Shown: positions 39,936 to 64,000 of the stretch, one piece after another
Position numbering within the stretch: the stretch's first letter is position 1
How the letters are laid out: each line of letters starts with the position of its first letter
From: Daphnia pulex
Taxonomy: Eukaryota > Arthropoda > Branchiopoda > Diplostraca > Daphniidae
Assembly: GCF_021134715.1 (NCBI RefSeq)
Contig: NC_060019.1
Coordinates: 10,058,001 to 10,122,000 of the forward strand
Length of the DNA stretch: 64,000 nt
Direction: 5' to 3'
Notes under the pieces: model-generated
Seen by the model: only the letters and a program-made list of their open reading frames with translations
The model's database searches: none
What the model was told of the DNA's origin: nothing
Translations under genes and position numbers: made by a program

Positions 39936-42900
39936 TATACGTCTATACCTCTATTCCCGCGAGAACGTCTAAATTTAGCCAAACAGGAGCCGAAATAAAA
40001 AGAAGAAGAAGAAGCGAAGTCTTATTCAACTGTTGTTCCGTGCCACCTGCCAATCCTCCGGGCCGCTTCTTATCAAGTGCGTTTGTTATGTGGACTCCAA
40101 CAACGGGCGTTCTTCGCTACGCTATCAAATTACTACTTGGCTAGCTCCTTTTGTGTGTATTCCTCCTCCCTTAGCTTTCGCCCGTCTTTTTTTTTTTTCT
40201 CTCTTCTCTTCTCGTCTCTTTAAAAAACCAATGTATAAAAACAGGGTCGAGATATATATAGCAGAGGCCTGTTATAAAGTGGCCACCATCGCCTTTTGGT
40301 ACTTGCGTCAACTAGATGCTCTTTTTTTACTCGGGACCGTCACGTGCGTAGACTGGACCATTTGGCCCACTCAAGACGCAGAAAAACACACGCTATAGTT
40401 CTTCCTTAAATAAACGAGCGCCACTACGCAGACCTTTTTTCTTTTCTTTAAAAAAAAAAAAAAAAATAACAACTGGAACTCTTCGTCTTTTCAAAAACAA
40501 TTAACGACAAATTCTAGCGACTGTTGCGTAACTATTACGACGACACCGGGCAACCATTGATTTTATTTTATCACGAAAGGGCTCTGAAAAATCGGACAAA
40601 GGTTTTTCAAAGTTACACGCAGGGTCCCCACTATTTCCTGCTCCTTCAAACTTGGTTATTAGTGAGTAAATAGTAGCCGACCTGAGTTTTGAATATTGGA
40701 TGACAGTCTCGACTCTGCTGCTGCTGCCGCTCCCGGTTTCGAAACAACAAAGTAAGCAGAGTGCAAAGAGAGCCCATATGCGACATCCGCGCACACACAC
40801 ACACAAGCCTCATGAGAAAATCATCGAGGATCAGAAATAGGCTAGTAGATGTCCTTAAGCGCTCCCACGAATTTTACCTGTTCCTCCCTATACATCTACC
40901 GGGACGGAGGAAATCGTTTTAAATCTCCTGTGGGAACCTCATTCGAATTCGTTTGACAACAACAACAAAAAGAGGGAAACGTAATTGGAATTGGAGATTG
41001 AATTCGTCGTTCAATATAGATAACAATCAATACAAGGTAGGTACAAGAGACTCGAGCACACGAAAAGGATCCTAATATAGAGTTTTTTCTTTCTCTGCCG
41101 GTTCATCCTCCTCTACCTATTCAAAAGCTGCGCCGGCACTACTTACTGCGTTCAGCAACGTGTACACATATAAAGATTGCATTATTGTAACCTGTTAGCT
41201 GGAAGGGAGGCGATGGAAGGCGGAGAAAATAATCAAGGCGAAAGCGTCGCTCAGCCGGATTTTGCCTTTGTCGTCTGTCAATGATCCGCTTTGGACAAAA
41301 AGAGAATCGAGAAGGAGAGATGATGGTTTTGGCTCGGATATACAGAGGCCACCGTGCACATTCACATCCAGACGTCGAGGAGTCAATAAAAAAAAAAGAG
41401 GAGCAACTAATAATTTGTTGGCATAGTATCAAACTTCAGTCGACGACTCACTGATTGATAATTGATTCCTATTGCACTTTCCCCGCTACTACCGAGGGAT
41501 GAGCGAATAGCCACTCGGTAACAATAATTACTGGATAGATTGGACACAGAAAGGGGCGGCGTGAGGGACGATAACGTCCTCGACGAACGGGAGACGAGTC
41601 ACGACTGAAGGCGCCAAAAGTCGGGACTGTGAAGTATGAACAACGGCAACGGCGGGGGTCTGTTTTGTGCCATGGCCAGCGCAAGAGCAGCAGGAGCTCA
41701 TCGAAAAAGTAGGAGGAAAACAACAACATGAAGATGCACAACAACAACAGCAGCAGCAGCACGAACGAGTAGCACACAAACATATCTGGACGTCTGGTCT
41801 GTTGAACATTGCGCCGCTGGTGCGTAACAATTGCAGAGGAACGGCACCATTATAACCACGGGGGTTCGGGACTTGATGCCAAGGCATCTTAGACAGGTAC
41901 ATATCGTCAAGGATCACGTTCGCGAGTAGCAGACAAACCGTATACGGATGTGGGCATGATATATTGATCCGTCTCATCTGAATTTGACATGCCCTTTGAC
42001 TCCACTCCAATCGCAAGTTTTTGATCCAGTAACACGCCCATCGGGGATTGGGGATTTAAAAAACGGATGGATGACTTTTCGAGCGGGATATAACGAGATC
42101 AAAATGCATACATAATACAGCGAAAGATCGCAAGAAACAGAAGAGAGAGACTAAGTTGAGCTTAAAATAAGAGTCTACATGTATCTACTGATTTAAAGAT
42201 TACTAGTTTGGCTCTCGCCCTGCCAGCGCATATCCCATGGCAGGTTAAAAGGGATCATTTATTCAAAAGGGAAAAGTTGCAGCAGCAGAGCAGCAGCAGA
42301 CGGGTGGAGAGAAAAAGTGGAGAGAATCCTGATTCCGAAAATGCATAGACAACAACACGAGACACCCCATCTCTTTAGGCTTTTGTGTAATGACCTGCCT
42401 GCATCTTAAACGTCACGGGCACTACAGACGGCGAGCATTACGCAACGGCGAAAAAGAAGAGCGCCGGATCGGGTGGATACAGGCCGGATGTCATATCATC
42501 GTGTGCCAAACTAAGTAACATCAGTCAAGCGGAACGGAATTCTCCCAATTTTCTTGTTTCGTTTCTCAAAGTACCCCAACTGTTGCTCGCAGCCATTTCC
42601 TTCTCACCTGACGAATGCAAATGTGTTGCACTAAAAAATTTAAAAGAAAAAAGGAGGTAATGCGCCACGGTCGGAGACTTTCCCCGTTTTTTATACGAAC
42701 GAAACAAGAGAACGCCAAATTTCACGTGAAATTTGATACAGAGTAAAAAGGGGGATAGTTGACTGTTGTAGCCTTAACGGCACATCAGGATGTACAACCT
42801 GTGTTTTCCAATGTAGCTAGCGCCTGCCTGCCGAACCACCTCTTACATGGGGGGGGGGGGCTGGTTCAAATTAGATCATATCTCCTTGATGGAAACTACA

Positions 42901-43987
42901 GGTTCTCCTGTCACCCCTTGACCTTTCATCACTATCGATAGTGTTTAGTCAGCTGCTGCAGCGCCGTCGGAGCTGCAAAAAGCACAGCTGATTGGGGTAA
43001 ACACGGGATGGCGGTCTGGAAACGCTACGGCAAATACAATTGCAAAACAAACAGACGTCGAAACAATAATTGCCTCACCATGGCAATATGTACCTGTTTC
43101 ATCCTCTTCCCGGGATCGCCACCCTCTCCAAACTTTTCAATGCGCTCTGCATAATTATTGTTATTTACAAAAGAATTTTCCTTGGATTCCAATCAAAACT
43201 TTCTTTCACACACAGAGTCAACTTTAGACTTGTCAAAACATTGACGGGAGTTTTTGTTGCGAACCACCAGAATGTAAATCCTTAACGAATTCGTACCTCC
43301 CAGACAGAACAAGAACAATACTACCTATCCTGCAACCCCTCCCGCCGCAATCGATTCGGGAAAGAAAAAAGAACTGGCGGGAGTGAGACTCACCCTCTTT
43401 TTTCTTACACAAAAAGGGAGAACAAAAGATGAGGGCGATACATACACCATCAAGCCCGTCTGATGGTGTGAAACCCAAAGAACTTCTTACGAGTTTCGCT
43501 TTTTTTCTTCGCAATAGTTTTCACGTTTTGTTTAAAGGAGCATAAAAGTTCCCTACTGGATTTTTTTTAAAAAGGGCAGGCGTAAAGCGCTCGCTATAAG
43601 AGAGACAGACCGAAGCCCCGGGCAGTCTCTCTTCCGACATTTATTTAACCCACAAAACCCTGGTTGCGCGCTTTCCCCTCGTGCCGGCTGTCAATCTATC
43701 ACGTTGACATGGCGCCTACACACGCTTCCGCTGGAGTCACGAATCGTCGTGCCTACACTTGTCCGCCCTCACTGAATCAACTAGTGGACATGTTCCGCAT
43801 TCAAAAGGCGTTACTGGAACGTCAAACCGTATAGTCGTCTTCGTAAGACCCATGAACAGTAGATGAGACATACAGTATTGATGGTAGCGAAGGAGGGAGG
43901 AATAAAAAGGAAGAAATGGAAAGTATAAGAAGGAGATATAAAAAAAGAGTCACCAACCGACAGTAGGAAAAAAGTAGAAGTTGTCTT
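39936..43987. other. Non-coding region between the MITE and the small minus-strand gene
   Basis: No gene is supportable here. A CAG/CTG-rich stretch at about 41720-41765 produces long open frames made of poly-Gln or poly-Cys. A G run lies near 42849-42860. A TTTATT at 43640-43645, an AATAAA on the minus strand, may be the poly-A signal of the small gene at 44 kb, about 340 bp past its stop. Confidence 0.45.
42930..42943. promoter_or_regulatory. 14-bp palindrome containing TATCGATA (DRE-like)
   Basis: CACTATCGATAGTG is a perfect palindrome centred on TATCGATA, the sequence bound by DREF in Drosophila core promoters of housekeeping genes. No coding start lies close by, so it might mark an untranslated first exon or an unrecognised promoter. 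Confidence 0.35.
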
Positions 43988-44926
43988 TTAATGGTGATGT
44001 TGAGTTGACGTGATGACGGCGCCGGCGCTCTCATCCACTTCCAGCATGTTGTATTTCCAAAGATTTTCCAGCATCATCTTGGCGTCTTTCCAACGCAGCT
44101 GTTTGGCTTCATCTACGAATAGAGAGAGAGAGAGAGAGAAAAGTGAATTAATTAATAAGTTAGCAAAACCTTTTCTTTCTCTTGCTCGTATAAAAAAAGT
44201 TTCCAGGTCGTTTGTTTCATTTCTTTTTTGCTCTCACAATGGCGTCGTATCTCTCTTCCTTTTGTATAAAAGAGATACCTTTAGCTTATATTGTCTGCAC
44301 ATCAAAGGATAAAGAGCAAGTCGAGCAGAGTTTGTCTTTTGTTTCGTCGAGAAACAATTCCATTCGATCATTGATTTGGCGCTGTGTACCTTAGCACGGT
44401 AGTCAGAACCTGTGCAATGTGCATTCAGTCTCGAAATCTAATTAAGGGCAAGGCGAATCAAAAGTCTTGGCTCCGTCTATCACTCCCCCCAAAAGCTTTA
44501 CAACCGGAAATTCAACTCAGTTTCTCTTCTTCGGCGCCATACTTCGTAAAAGAAAAGGCGCGCCCGCAGAATACGTAACTTTATAAAGATCACAATTGTA
44601 CATATCATCTGCAGCCTTATGTGTCTAATATAGACAAGTTGCTACATGTCTAATCTATTTAACGATTCAATCAACTACTTTTATGTATGATTACCGGCCA
44701 TTTTCTTGATGTCGACCTCAACAGCTTTCATCATCTTCTTTCTATCCTCCAGGGAGCTCATCTTGCCTTCAATGTCTACGCAGCAATCGATCTTGGCAAT
44801 GGGATCTGGCTTATTAACGTTACAATCGATTGCCAACGAGAGATTACTCTTCTTTTTCCCAGCATCCATGGCAGCAACTGTAGACATTAATATACCTAAA
44901 GTGAAGGGCAATATATTAACATTCAT
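43988..44926 (-). CDS. Small two-exon protein, family not recognised
   Basis: Exon 1 (44926-44695) ends GCC G before GTAATC. Exon 2 (44112-43988) starts AT after a pyrimidine tract ending TAG, restores the frame and ends in TAA. The model gives 118 aa. Start candidates are 44926 (MNVNILPFTLGILMSTVAAM, which looks like a signal peptide), 44887, and 44869, whose context GCCATGG is strongest. If a 5' intron ends at the TTTAG just before GTATATTAATG, translation would begin at 44887 or 44869. The central part is charged with a Cys-Cys pair (IAKIDCCVDIEG), followed by predicted helices (SSLEDRKKMMKAVEVDIKK; WKDAKMMLENLWKYNML), and the C-terminus ends in three His. I cannot name the family. It is divergent from the SREK1-like gene, with under 1 kb between starts. 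Confidence 0.6.
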
Positions 44927-45889
44927 CTCAGCAGGGAGCTATCATTTGTTGATGTCACAGATATATGCTATGCACACTAATATCGTCACATTGGTTTCAT
45001 CATTCATAAAGGTGTATCACTTGCACAAATAATGGCCCTCCCAAGAGAGTCAATTACAACAAACCATTTGCTAACAGGTGCAATCCTTTTGACCTTTGAG
45101 ATGAGATATGTACCCACACCAGCACTTCTTACATAATGAAAGGAAGAGGGAATAACCGGTGGCATCAAATTTCTGAGTAAACTATACTAATTAATTCAAC
45201 TTCTTTATAATACTACTTTAATAAAACTCAGTTGACGGAGTATATCATCATGATAAATATTGAATAGCCAATGTGATGAAGATTCTGGTTATGACGAGCA
45301 ACCAGACCATATCCTAGCAACCCAAACTAACTTCATGCTATTACCCCTGATGATGAACCACATCGATCGCCTAGTTTTCTCGTGACAAAAGATATTGACT
45401 TTGTAAACCCACAACTTATTTAATAAGACATCAACTTAAATGGTTAATAAGATGTGATCTTGCAGCAAAGTTGCTATCGAGAACGAACAAAGTCTCAGGA
45501 CCATCCTAGATAAGCATAGTCCACGTGGTAATTAATAGATTACCACCCATCAAACTTTTTCCCGTAGTTACTTCATTACTCTAGCTGTTTTAAAATGTCT
45601 TTCTGGTATCATTATTTAAAGTATCATGCTGATTTAGTATACTTACTTTGAACGAAGCAAAATCGAGCAAACCAAAAAATGCGAATCCAAATTTGTAACT
45701 AAATATTAGATTGACTAATTCTCGATCGATATCACTACTTAACTATCGATAGACACTAGCCGGCCGGCATTTTCCGAGGGCATTTTTTAAAATTGGCAAC
45801 GTTGAGTTTTAGCGTCAAAATCATGGTCAAAATGGAAGGGGGAAAATATTAGACGAGTAAAAGGTTGTCTCTCAAAATAAAATAAAAAA
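44927..45889. promoter_or_regulatory. Divergent promoter region between the small gene and the SREK1-like gene
   Basis: About 960 bp separate the two opposing start codons, so both promoters should lie here. A TATCGATA (DREF-type element) is at 45744-45751, about 140 bp upstream of the SREK1-like ATG. No TATA box is evident near either gene. A short upstream frame, ATG at 45823 to TAG at 45852 (9 codons), could lie in the SREK1 leader if transcription starts upstream of it. Confidence 0.45.
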
Positions 45890-48151
45890 ATGACTGGAAG
45901 TACCAGTAGTAACAGCAGTAATAATGATATTTATGCAGTAAGTACACTATTCGATTTCATAAAACATGTGACGTTAATTATTGACACATCGTTTCAGGAC
46001 AAGATCGTTCAAGTGACAAATGTCGCACCACAAGCCAACAAAGAGCAGATGCAAACATTGTTTGGTATAATTGGAAAAATTGAAGATCTCAGACTCTACC
46101 CAGCATTGTAAGTAGGACTTCATGTTTGGCAAGTTTTCCATAATTAATGCTTTTGAAATTCTGCTAGGCGAGACCTTAATGCTCCAGTCCAGCTTCGGAT
46201 ATGCTTTGTGAAGTATGCAGATCCTAATGATGTTCCAGTCGCACTACACTTGAGCAATACTGTTTTCATTGACAGAGCTGTAAGTGTAACACTTTATCAT
46301 GGAAGTAAGTACATTGTTTGACATAACATTATTGTTTGACATTTTCTAACATTTTCTTGATTATTGACAAGATGAACTGCCTGATGAAACAAAAGGTATA
46401 GAAATTTTGAATTCCTCTAGTGGTTTTGGGTCAAGTGATCCAAAGCTTCCTGCCACTCTCACTAATCAGGTACAAAAAATTAATTTTTTCTCCATTTTAA
46501 TCAATTATCTAATTTTCTTAATGCTTATTTTATAGATTGAAGGCAACCCTCCTCATCAGGTTATTCGCACTTTGGATCCAAGGCTATCCATTCACAATTT
46601 ACCAAACTATCCCTTGTTACCTGCCTCCACAGACAGCCGACGATTGGAGGAGATACGACGGACTGTGGTCGCTATCAATCTAGACCCTTCGGTAAGAAAA
46701 TATTTCATCTAGAGTTGTAGAACGTTTTTGATCAGTTCCTTTTCAATTAGCGAACAGCCAAGCAAGTGATCGACTTCTTTTCGTCAGCCGGTGAAGTTAA
46801 ATATTTCCGATTCTGCACTAAACACGGAGATGAAAACAAGTACGCAATGATAGAATTTGTTGAACAAGAATCTGTCGTTCCTGCCTTGAAACTTAACAAC
46901 AAACAGTTTGGGGAATGCATTATCAAGTATGTGCTATAAAAATCATTAGAATAAAAGTATTTACTACGATTTATTTTTATTTTTTTAGAGTTCATCATTC
47001 CACTCAGTCGATTATTAAACCAGTGCAGCAAACGAAATCCAATGAAGCGGCTCAAAAAGAAATCGAAGAAGCTGTCAATCGTGTTAAAGAAGCACAACAG
47101 CTGATACCGGTTGCTTTACCCCAAGAAGACGTGCCAGGTATTTTATTGCAATCGTGCAATAATCTTACAGATTCTTTTATCATCTTTTTCTGGATTCATA
47201 GTAGAAAAAGAGAAAGAAAAGGAAAAAGCCATTGTCGAAATCGAAAAAGAGAAGCCGAAAGTTGTGGAAAAGGAGAAAGAAAAGGACAAGATTAAAGAGA
47301 AAGAAAAAGAGAAGAGTTCAAAACGAAGTCGCACTCGCAGCAAGAGCCGTTCACGATCAAGACATCGGTCTTCCTCCCGTGCACGACGTCGTCGTTCGCG
47401 TTCAAAGTCAAGGGAGCGCCGAAAGCGATCTCGTTCGCGTTCCCGTAGGCGGACACGCTCTCGATCACGATCAAAGTCGAGAGAAAGGCGGAAGAGATCC
47501 AGGAGCCGAGAGAAGAAAAGGTCTCGTAGTCGCGACCGCCGTCGTCGCAGTCGTTCACGGTCTCGGTGAGTACCTTGATTAAAAACATTATGAAGGATTT
47601 ATGGTGACAGTAAATTTATTATTTCATCTTTTCGGTTGCAGATCCCGTAAAGAGAAAAGTCCCCGTCCGACCAGAGAGCGCCGTGATCGCTCACCCAAGG
47701 AAAGGACAAAAGACAAGGATAGAGATAAGTCACATAAGGATAAAGACAAGGATAAGGACAGAGACAAAGAGAAAACACGGGATAAGGACAAGAGTCGCGA
47801 CAAGGACAAAAAGGATCGCGAGAAGAAGGAAAAGAAAAAAGACAAGAAGGAACGGGAACGAGAGAAGGAGCGGGAAAGAGAAAAGAAACCAAAAAGTCCA
47901 GCAAGCAAAGACGATTCGTCCGCTGACGAAAAGGTTAGTCATTTGATTTATAGCGATTGGCTTACTTCCAAAAGAGTCATTACAGTTCTGTGGAATGTTT
48001 TACTGATTTTGTAAATCTTTTCGACTTGTAGGAAATTAGCGAACGTAACAGTGCTCGAAGATCTACTCCTCCGTCGCCGCCTCCACCCTCGAAAAGCAAG
48101 AGTCGACGTCGCTCAAAGTCGAGAGAGGGTAGCAGAGGCCGTTCCCGCTAG
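45890..48151 (+). CDS. SREK1: SREK1-like splicing regulator (two RRMs, RS/RE/KD-rich tail)
   Basis: Ten exons: 45890-45937, 45998-46107, 46168-46304, 46372-46469, 46536-46691, 46751-46926, 46989-47137, 47202-47565, 47642-47933, 48032-48151. The total is 1,650 nt, 549 aa, with all phases consistent. SREK1 (SRrp86/SFRS12) is a nuclear SR-related protein that modulates other SR proteins in alternative splicing. RRM1 (about residues 17-98) opens KIVQVTNVAPQANKEQMQTL and includes QLRICFVKYADP and TVFIDRA. RRM2 (about 173-247) includes RRTVVAINLDPS, KYAMIEFV and FGECIIKVHHS. From residue 292 the protein is Glu/Lys-rich, then RS-dipeptide rich, then Lys/Asp/Arg-rich, matching the SREK1 layout. The short Ser/Asn-rich N-terminus comes from a 48-nt first exon. 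The symbol is by family resemblance. Confidence 0.9.
47202..48151 (+). CDS. SREK1: SREK1-like exons 8-10: RE/RS and KD/KE low-complexity tail
   Basis: Exon 8 opens with alternating Lys/Glu, then passes into RS/RR repeats (SRSRSRHRSSSRARRRRSR). Exon 9 is dominated by KDKDRDKE-type repeats. Exon 10 ends with SRRRSKSREGSRGRSR and a stop. The RS part is the presumed phosphorylated protein-protein contact surface and nuclear-speckle signal; the KD/KE part is the feature that sets SREK1 apart from classical SR proteins. Opposite-strand open frames here are artefacts of the repeats. Confidence 0.88.
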
Positions 48152-48232
48152 ACAGAGCGTTATTCTTGTCCTATCTTTTTTTTATAACAAACTAAATAAC
48201 TTCTTTGTCTAGAATCCATTTGGAATTTCATC

Positions 48233-48247
48233 AATAAACTAAATAAA
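48233..48247 (+). terminator. Two overlapping-range poly-A signals of the SREK1-like gene
   Basis: AATAAA occurs at 48233-48238 and again at 48242-48247, about 80-95 bases after the stop codon at 48151. Cleavage would be expected 10-30 bases downstream. Confidence 0.7.
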
Positions 48248-48259
48248 CTCACTCCCTTT

Positions 48260-49271
48260 GTCCAATGTTTAAATGTATCCTTGAAGCTATTTGAAGTTTC
48301 TTGTATTTCACATGATATTTTCAATTTACGAGGAATGCAAAATCTTGTCAGCCATCCAGTATTATTCTATCATTTTTCTGACATTGTTGAATTTCCAACC
48401 TCTGCATCAGTTAAGCCAGTATGCTGCAGTGAAATATTTCCTGCGCTCCAAATAGGTTAAATGGACGAAGAGACATATTTTTCTGTAACAAACTGCACTC
48501 CCTCTAGCTCTAAGTATGCACGTCAAGTACCGTGACCGCCCCAATAAAGGAGCAGCAACCTGAACCTTCCAGCAGGCAATGTCAAGTAAAAATAGGCAAA
48601 CTGTATTTTTAATGCATAACTTTTGTGATGAATAACAGATTCGTGACGTGTATATGGGCTCTTGTATAGCTGAATGTGCTCAAAGTTCTTTAAAGCTGTT
48701 AGGAAAACGAGACGTAGGCTATTAGGAAAGAATTTGTTTCGTGTTCCTTCATGCGAGTCGATTTGAACGTTGTTTCCATGGTTTCATGATTCAATCTTTT
48801 AGCCTCTAAAGGTCATGCCTTATCACCTGCATCACTTTTGGAAAATTGAGCAAAAACGTATTCAATATTAGGTATCTTTGGAAAGGATTCATTTAGAATG
48901 CACTCGACAGAAGTAACCAAATCCAGGCAATAGCTAGTAGGAATAAATATTTGAGGAGGATGTATTGAAAAAGATATAAGAGACAAAAGATCTGATAAGG
49001 ATTACAGCTACAGAATATTATCGACGTACAAAGATGAGAGGGGAGGCACTTGTTTCAAAGGGACAAGGATTTTTGGTTCACTGACAAAAAAAACATCTCA
49101 AACTTGACTGGAAAAAATTCACAAATGGCAAAATGGCGACGAATGTCGACACCAAAAGGCAAAGTCATAAAATCTCCAAAATTACCAAACAATTCACCAA
49201 AAGCTTTTTTTTTTTTTTTAAAGGTGAAGGATAAAAACAATTTAGGTTAATCTACCTATACCAAATATCGG
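48260..49271. other. Tail-to-tail spacer between SREK1-like and Cav1 genes
   Basis: This spacer holds the 3' flank of the plus-strand SREK1-like gene and the presumed 3' untranslated region of the minus-strand channel. A minus-strand ATTAAA variant lies at 48608-48613, a weak candidate poly-A signal for the channel. No other gene is visible. Confidence 0.4.
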
Positions 49272-63535
<14,264 letters not shown>

Positions 63536-63549
63536 GATGATCTATGGCT

Positions 63550-64000
63550 CTGCAAAGTGCAACACGTCAAGAAATTAAACAAATAGTAGGCTAGTTGGTT
63601 CAAACAACTCACAACTCAGACGGAATATGTAGCCAATTAATAATTCATCGGTTCACTCAGTGTGTGTGTGCCGTTGTGACTGAGTACACACCGCACGCTC
63701 CAGCCCAAAAGAGGATCGATATTCCATTACTTAACAGATATATACGTAGACAGCTTTCCCAGCTCATGTATAGATACCATTGTAATCCAACACGGAAATT
63801 CAGAAGGGAGGGGGGGGGGAATTCATTTCACGTTGGGTAACCTTTTGTATACAGCAAACCAGGTTGACATTGTAGGCTCACCAGATTGCTCCGGTTTACG
63901 GTGAGAAGTTCAATCCAAACCAAATTAGACCCAAAACATAATAAACGACCAAAAAGTTAAAGATTTCAAGTATCGATCAATGCTCATCGTATTTAGCAGA
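63550..64000. other. 5' flank or first intron of the Cav1 gene
   Basis: This should be the intron or promoter upstream of the first coding exon, given the TTTGCAG acceptor next to it. No further coding exon was recognised before the window ends. A G run lies at about 63811-63819. Confidence 0.45.

Noticed and set aside
41528..42016. 162-codon minus-strand frame with poly-Cys
   Set aside because: The Cys run is the reverse reading of a CAG-type repeat; sequence on either side has no domain.
47599..47908. Opposite-strand frames in the SREK1 tail
   Set aside because: Ser/Phe/Leu-rich frames are the complement of the KD/RS repeats; they are not genes.

Overview
This is a eukaryotic, intron-rich window. 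The short introns, mostly 60-100 bp with some multi-kb ones, together with the gene content (an L-type calcium channel, a PLEKHG5-type RhoGEF and an SREK1-type splicing factor) fit an arthropod. My best guess is a Daphnia-like branchiopod crustacean; that is inference from family knowledge, since nothing could be searched.

Layout. 1-5.4 kb: no supportable gene. 5.4-10.8 kb: AT-rich repeat island with a perfect hairpin, a degenerate 15-bp tandem array, fragments repeated in inverted orientation about 5 kb apart and CTCF-like motifs; no protein gene. 11.5-33.7 kb, minus strand: 18-exon RhoGEF gene (DH-PH at the C-terminus, about 1,412 aa in my model) with two introns of 5.7 and 6.3 kb full of simple repeats. 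33.7-43.9 kb: non-coding, with microsatellites, a 213-bp Tc1/mariner-type MITE with perfect 27-bp terminal inverted repeats, and a 14-bp palindrome around TATCGATA. 44.0-44.9 kb, minus: a small unrecognised two-exon gene. 45.9-48.15 kb, plus: SREK1-like splicing regulator (two RRMs, RS/RE/KD-rich tail, 549 aa), divergent from the small gene and tail-to-tail with the next gene. 49.27-63.54 kb, minus: the complete coding region of a Cav1 (L-type) voltage-gated calcium channel alpha-1 subunit, about 38 exons and 1,965 aa.

Every exon boundary in the three large models was placed by hand from splice sites, reading phase and family similarity. All three sum to multiples of three and end at a stop. 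One Cav1 C-terminal boundary remains unsettled.

The most interesting content lies in the channel gene: an AT-AC (U12-type) intron splitting the segment just before IS1; two pairs of tandem alternative exons (IIS5/pore-entry and the end of the II-III linker), each pair interchangeable in phase and each producing a premature stop if both members are included; and a 36-nt GT...AG intron-like segment left in frame inside the II-III linker. The neighbouring genes show no operon-like link; they are ordinary independent nuclear genes.
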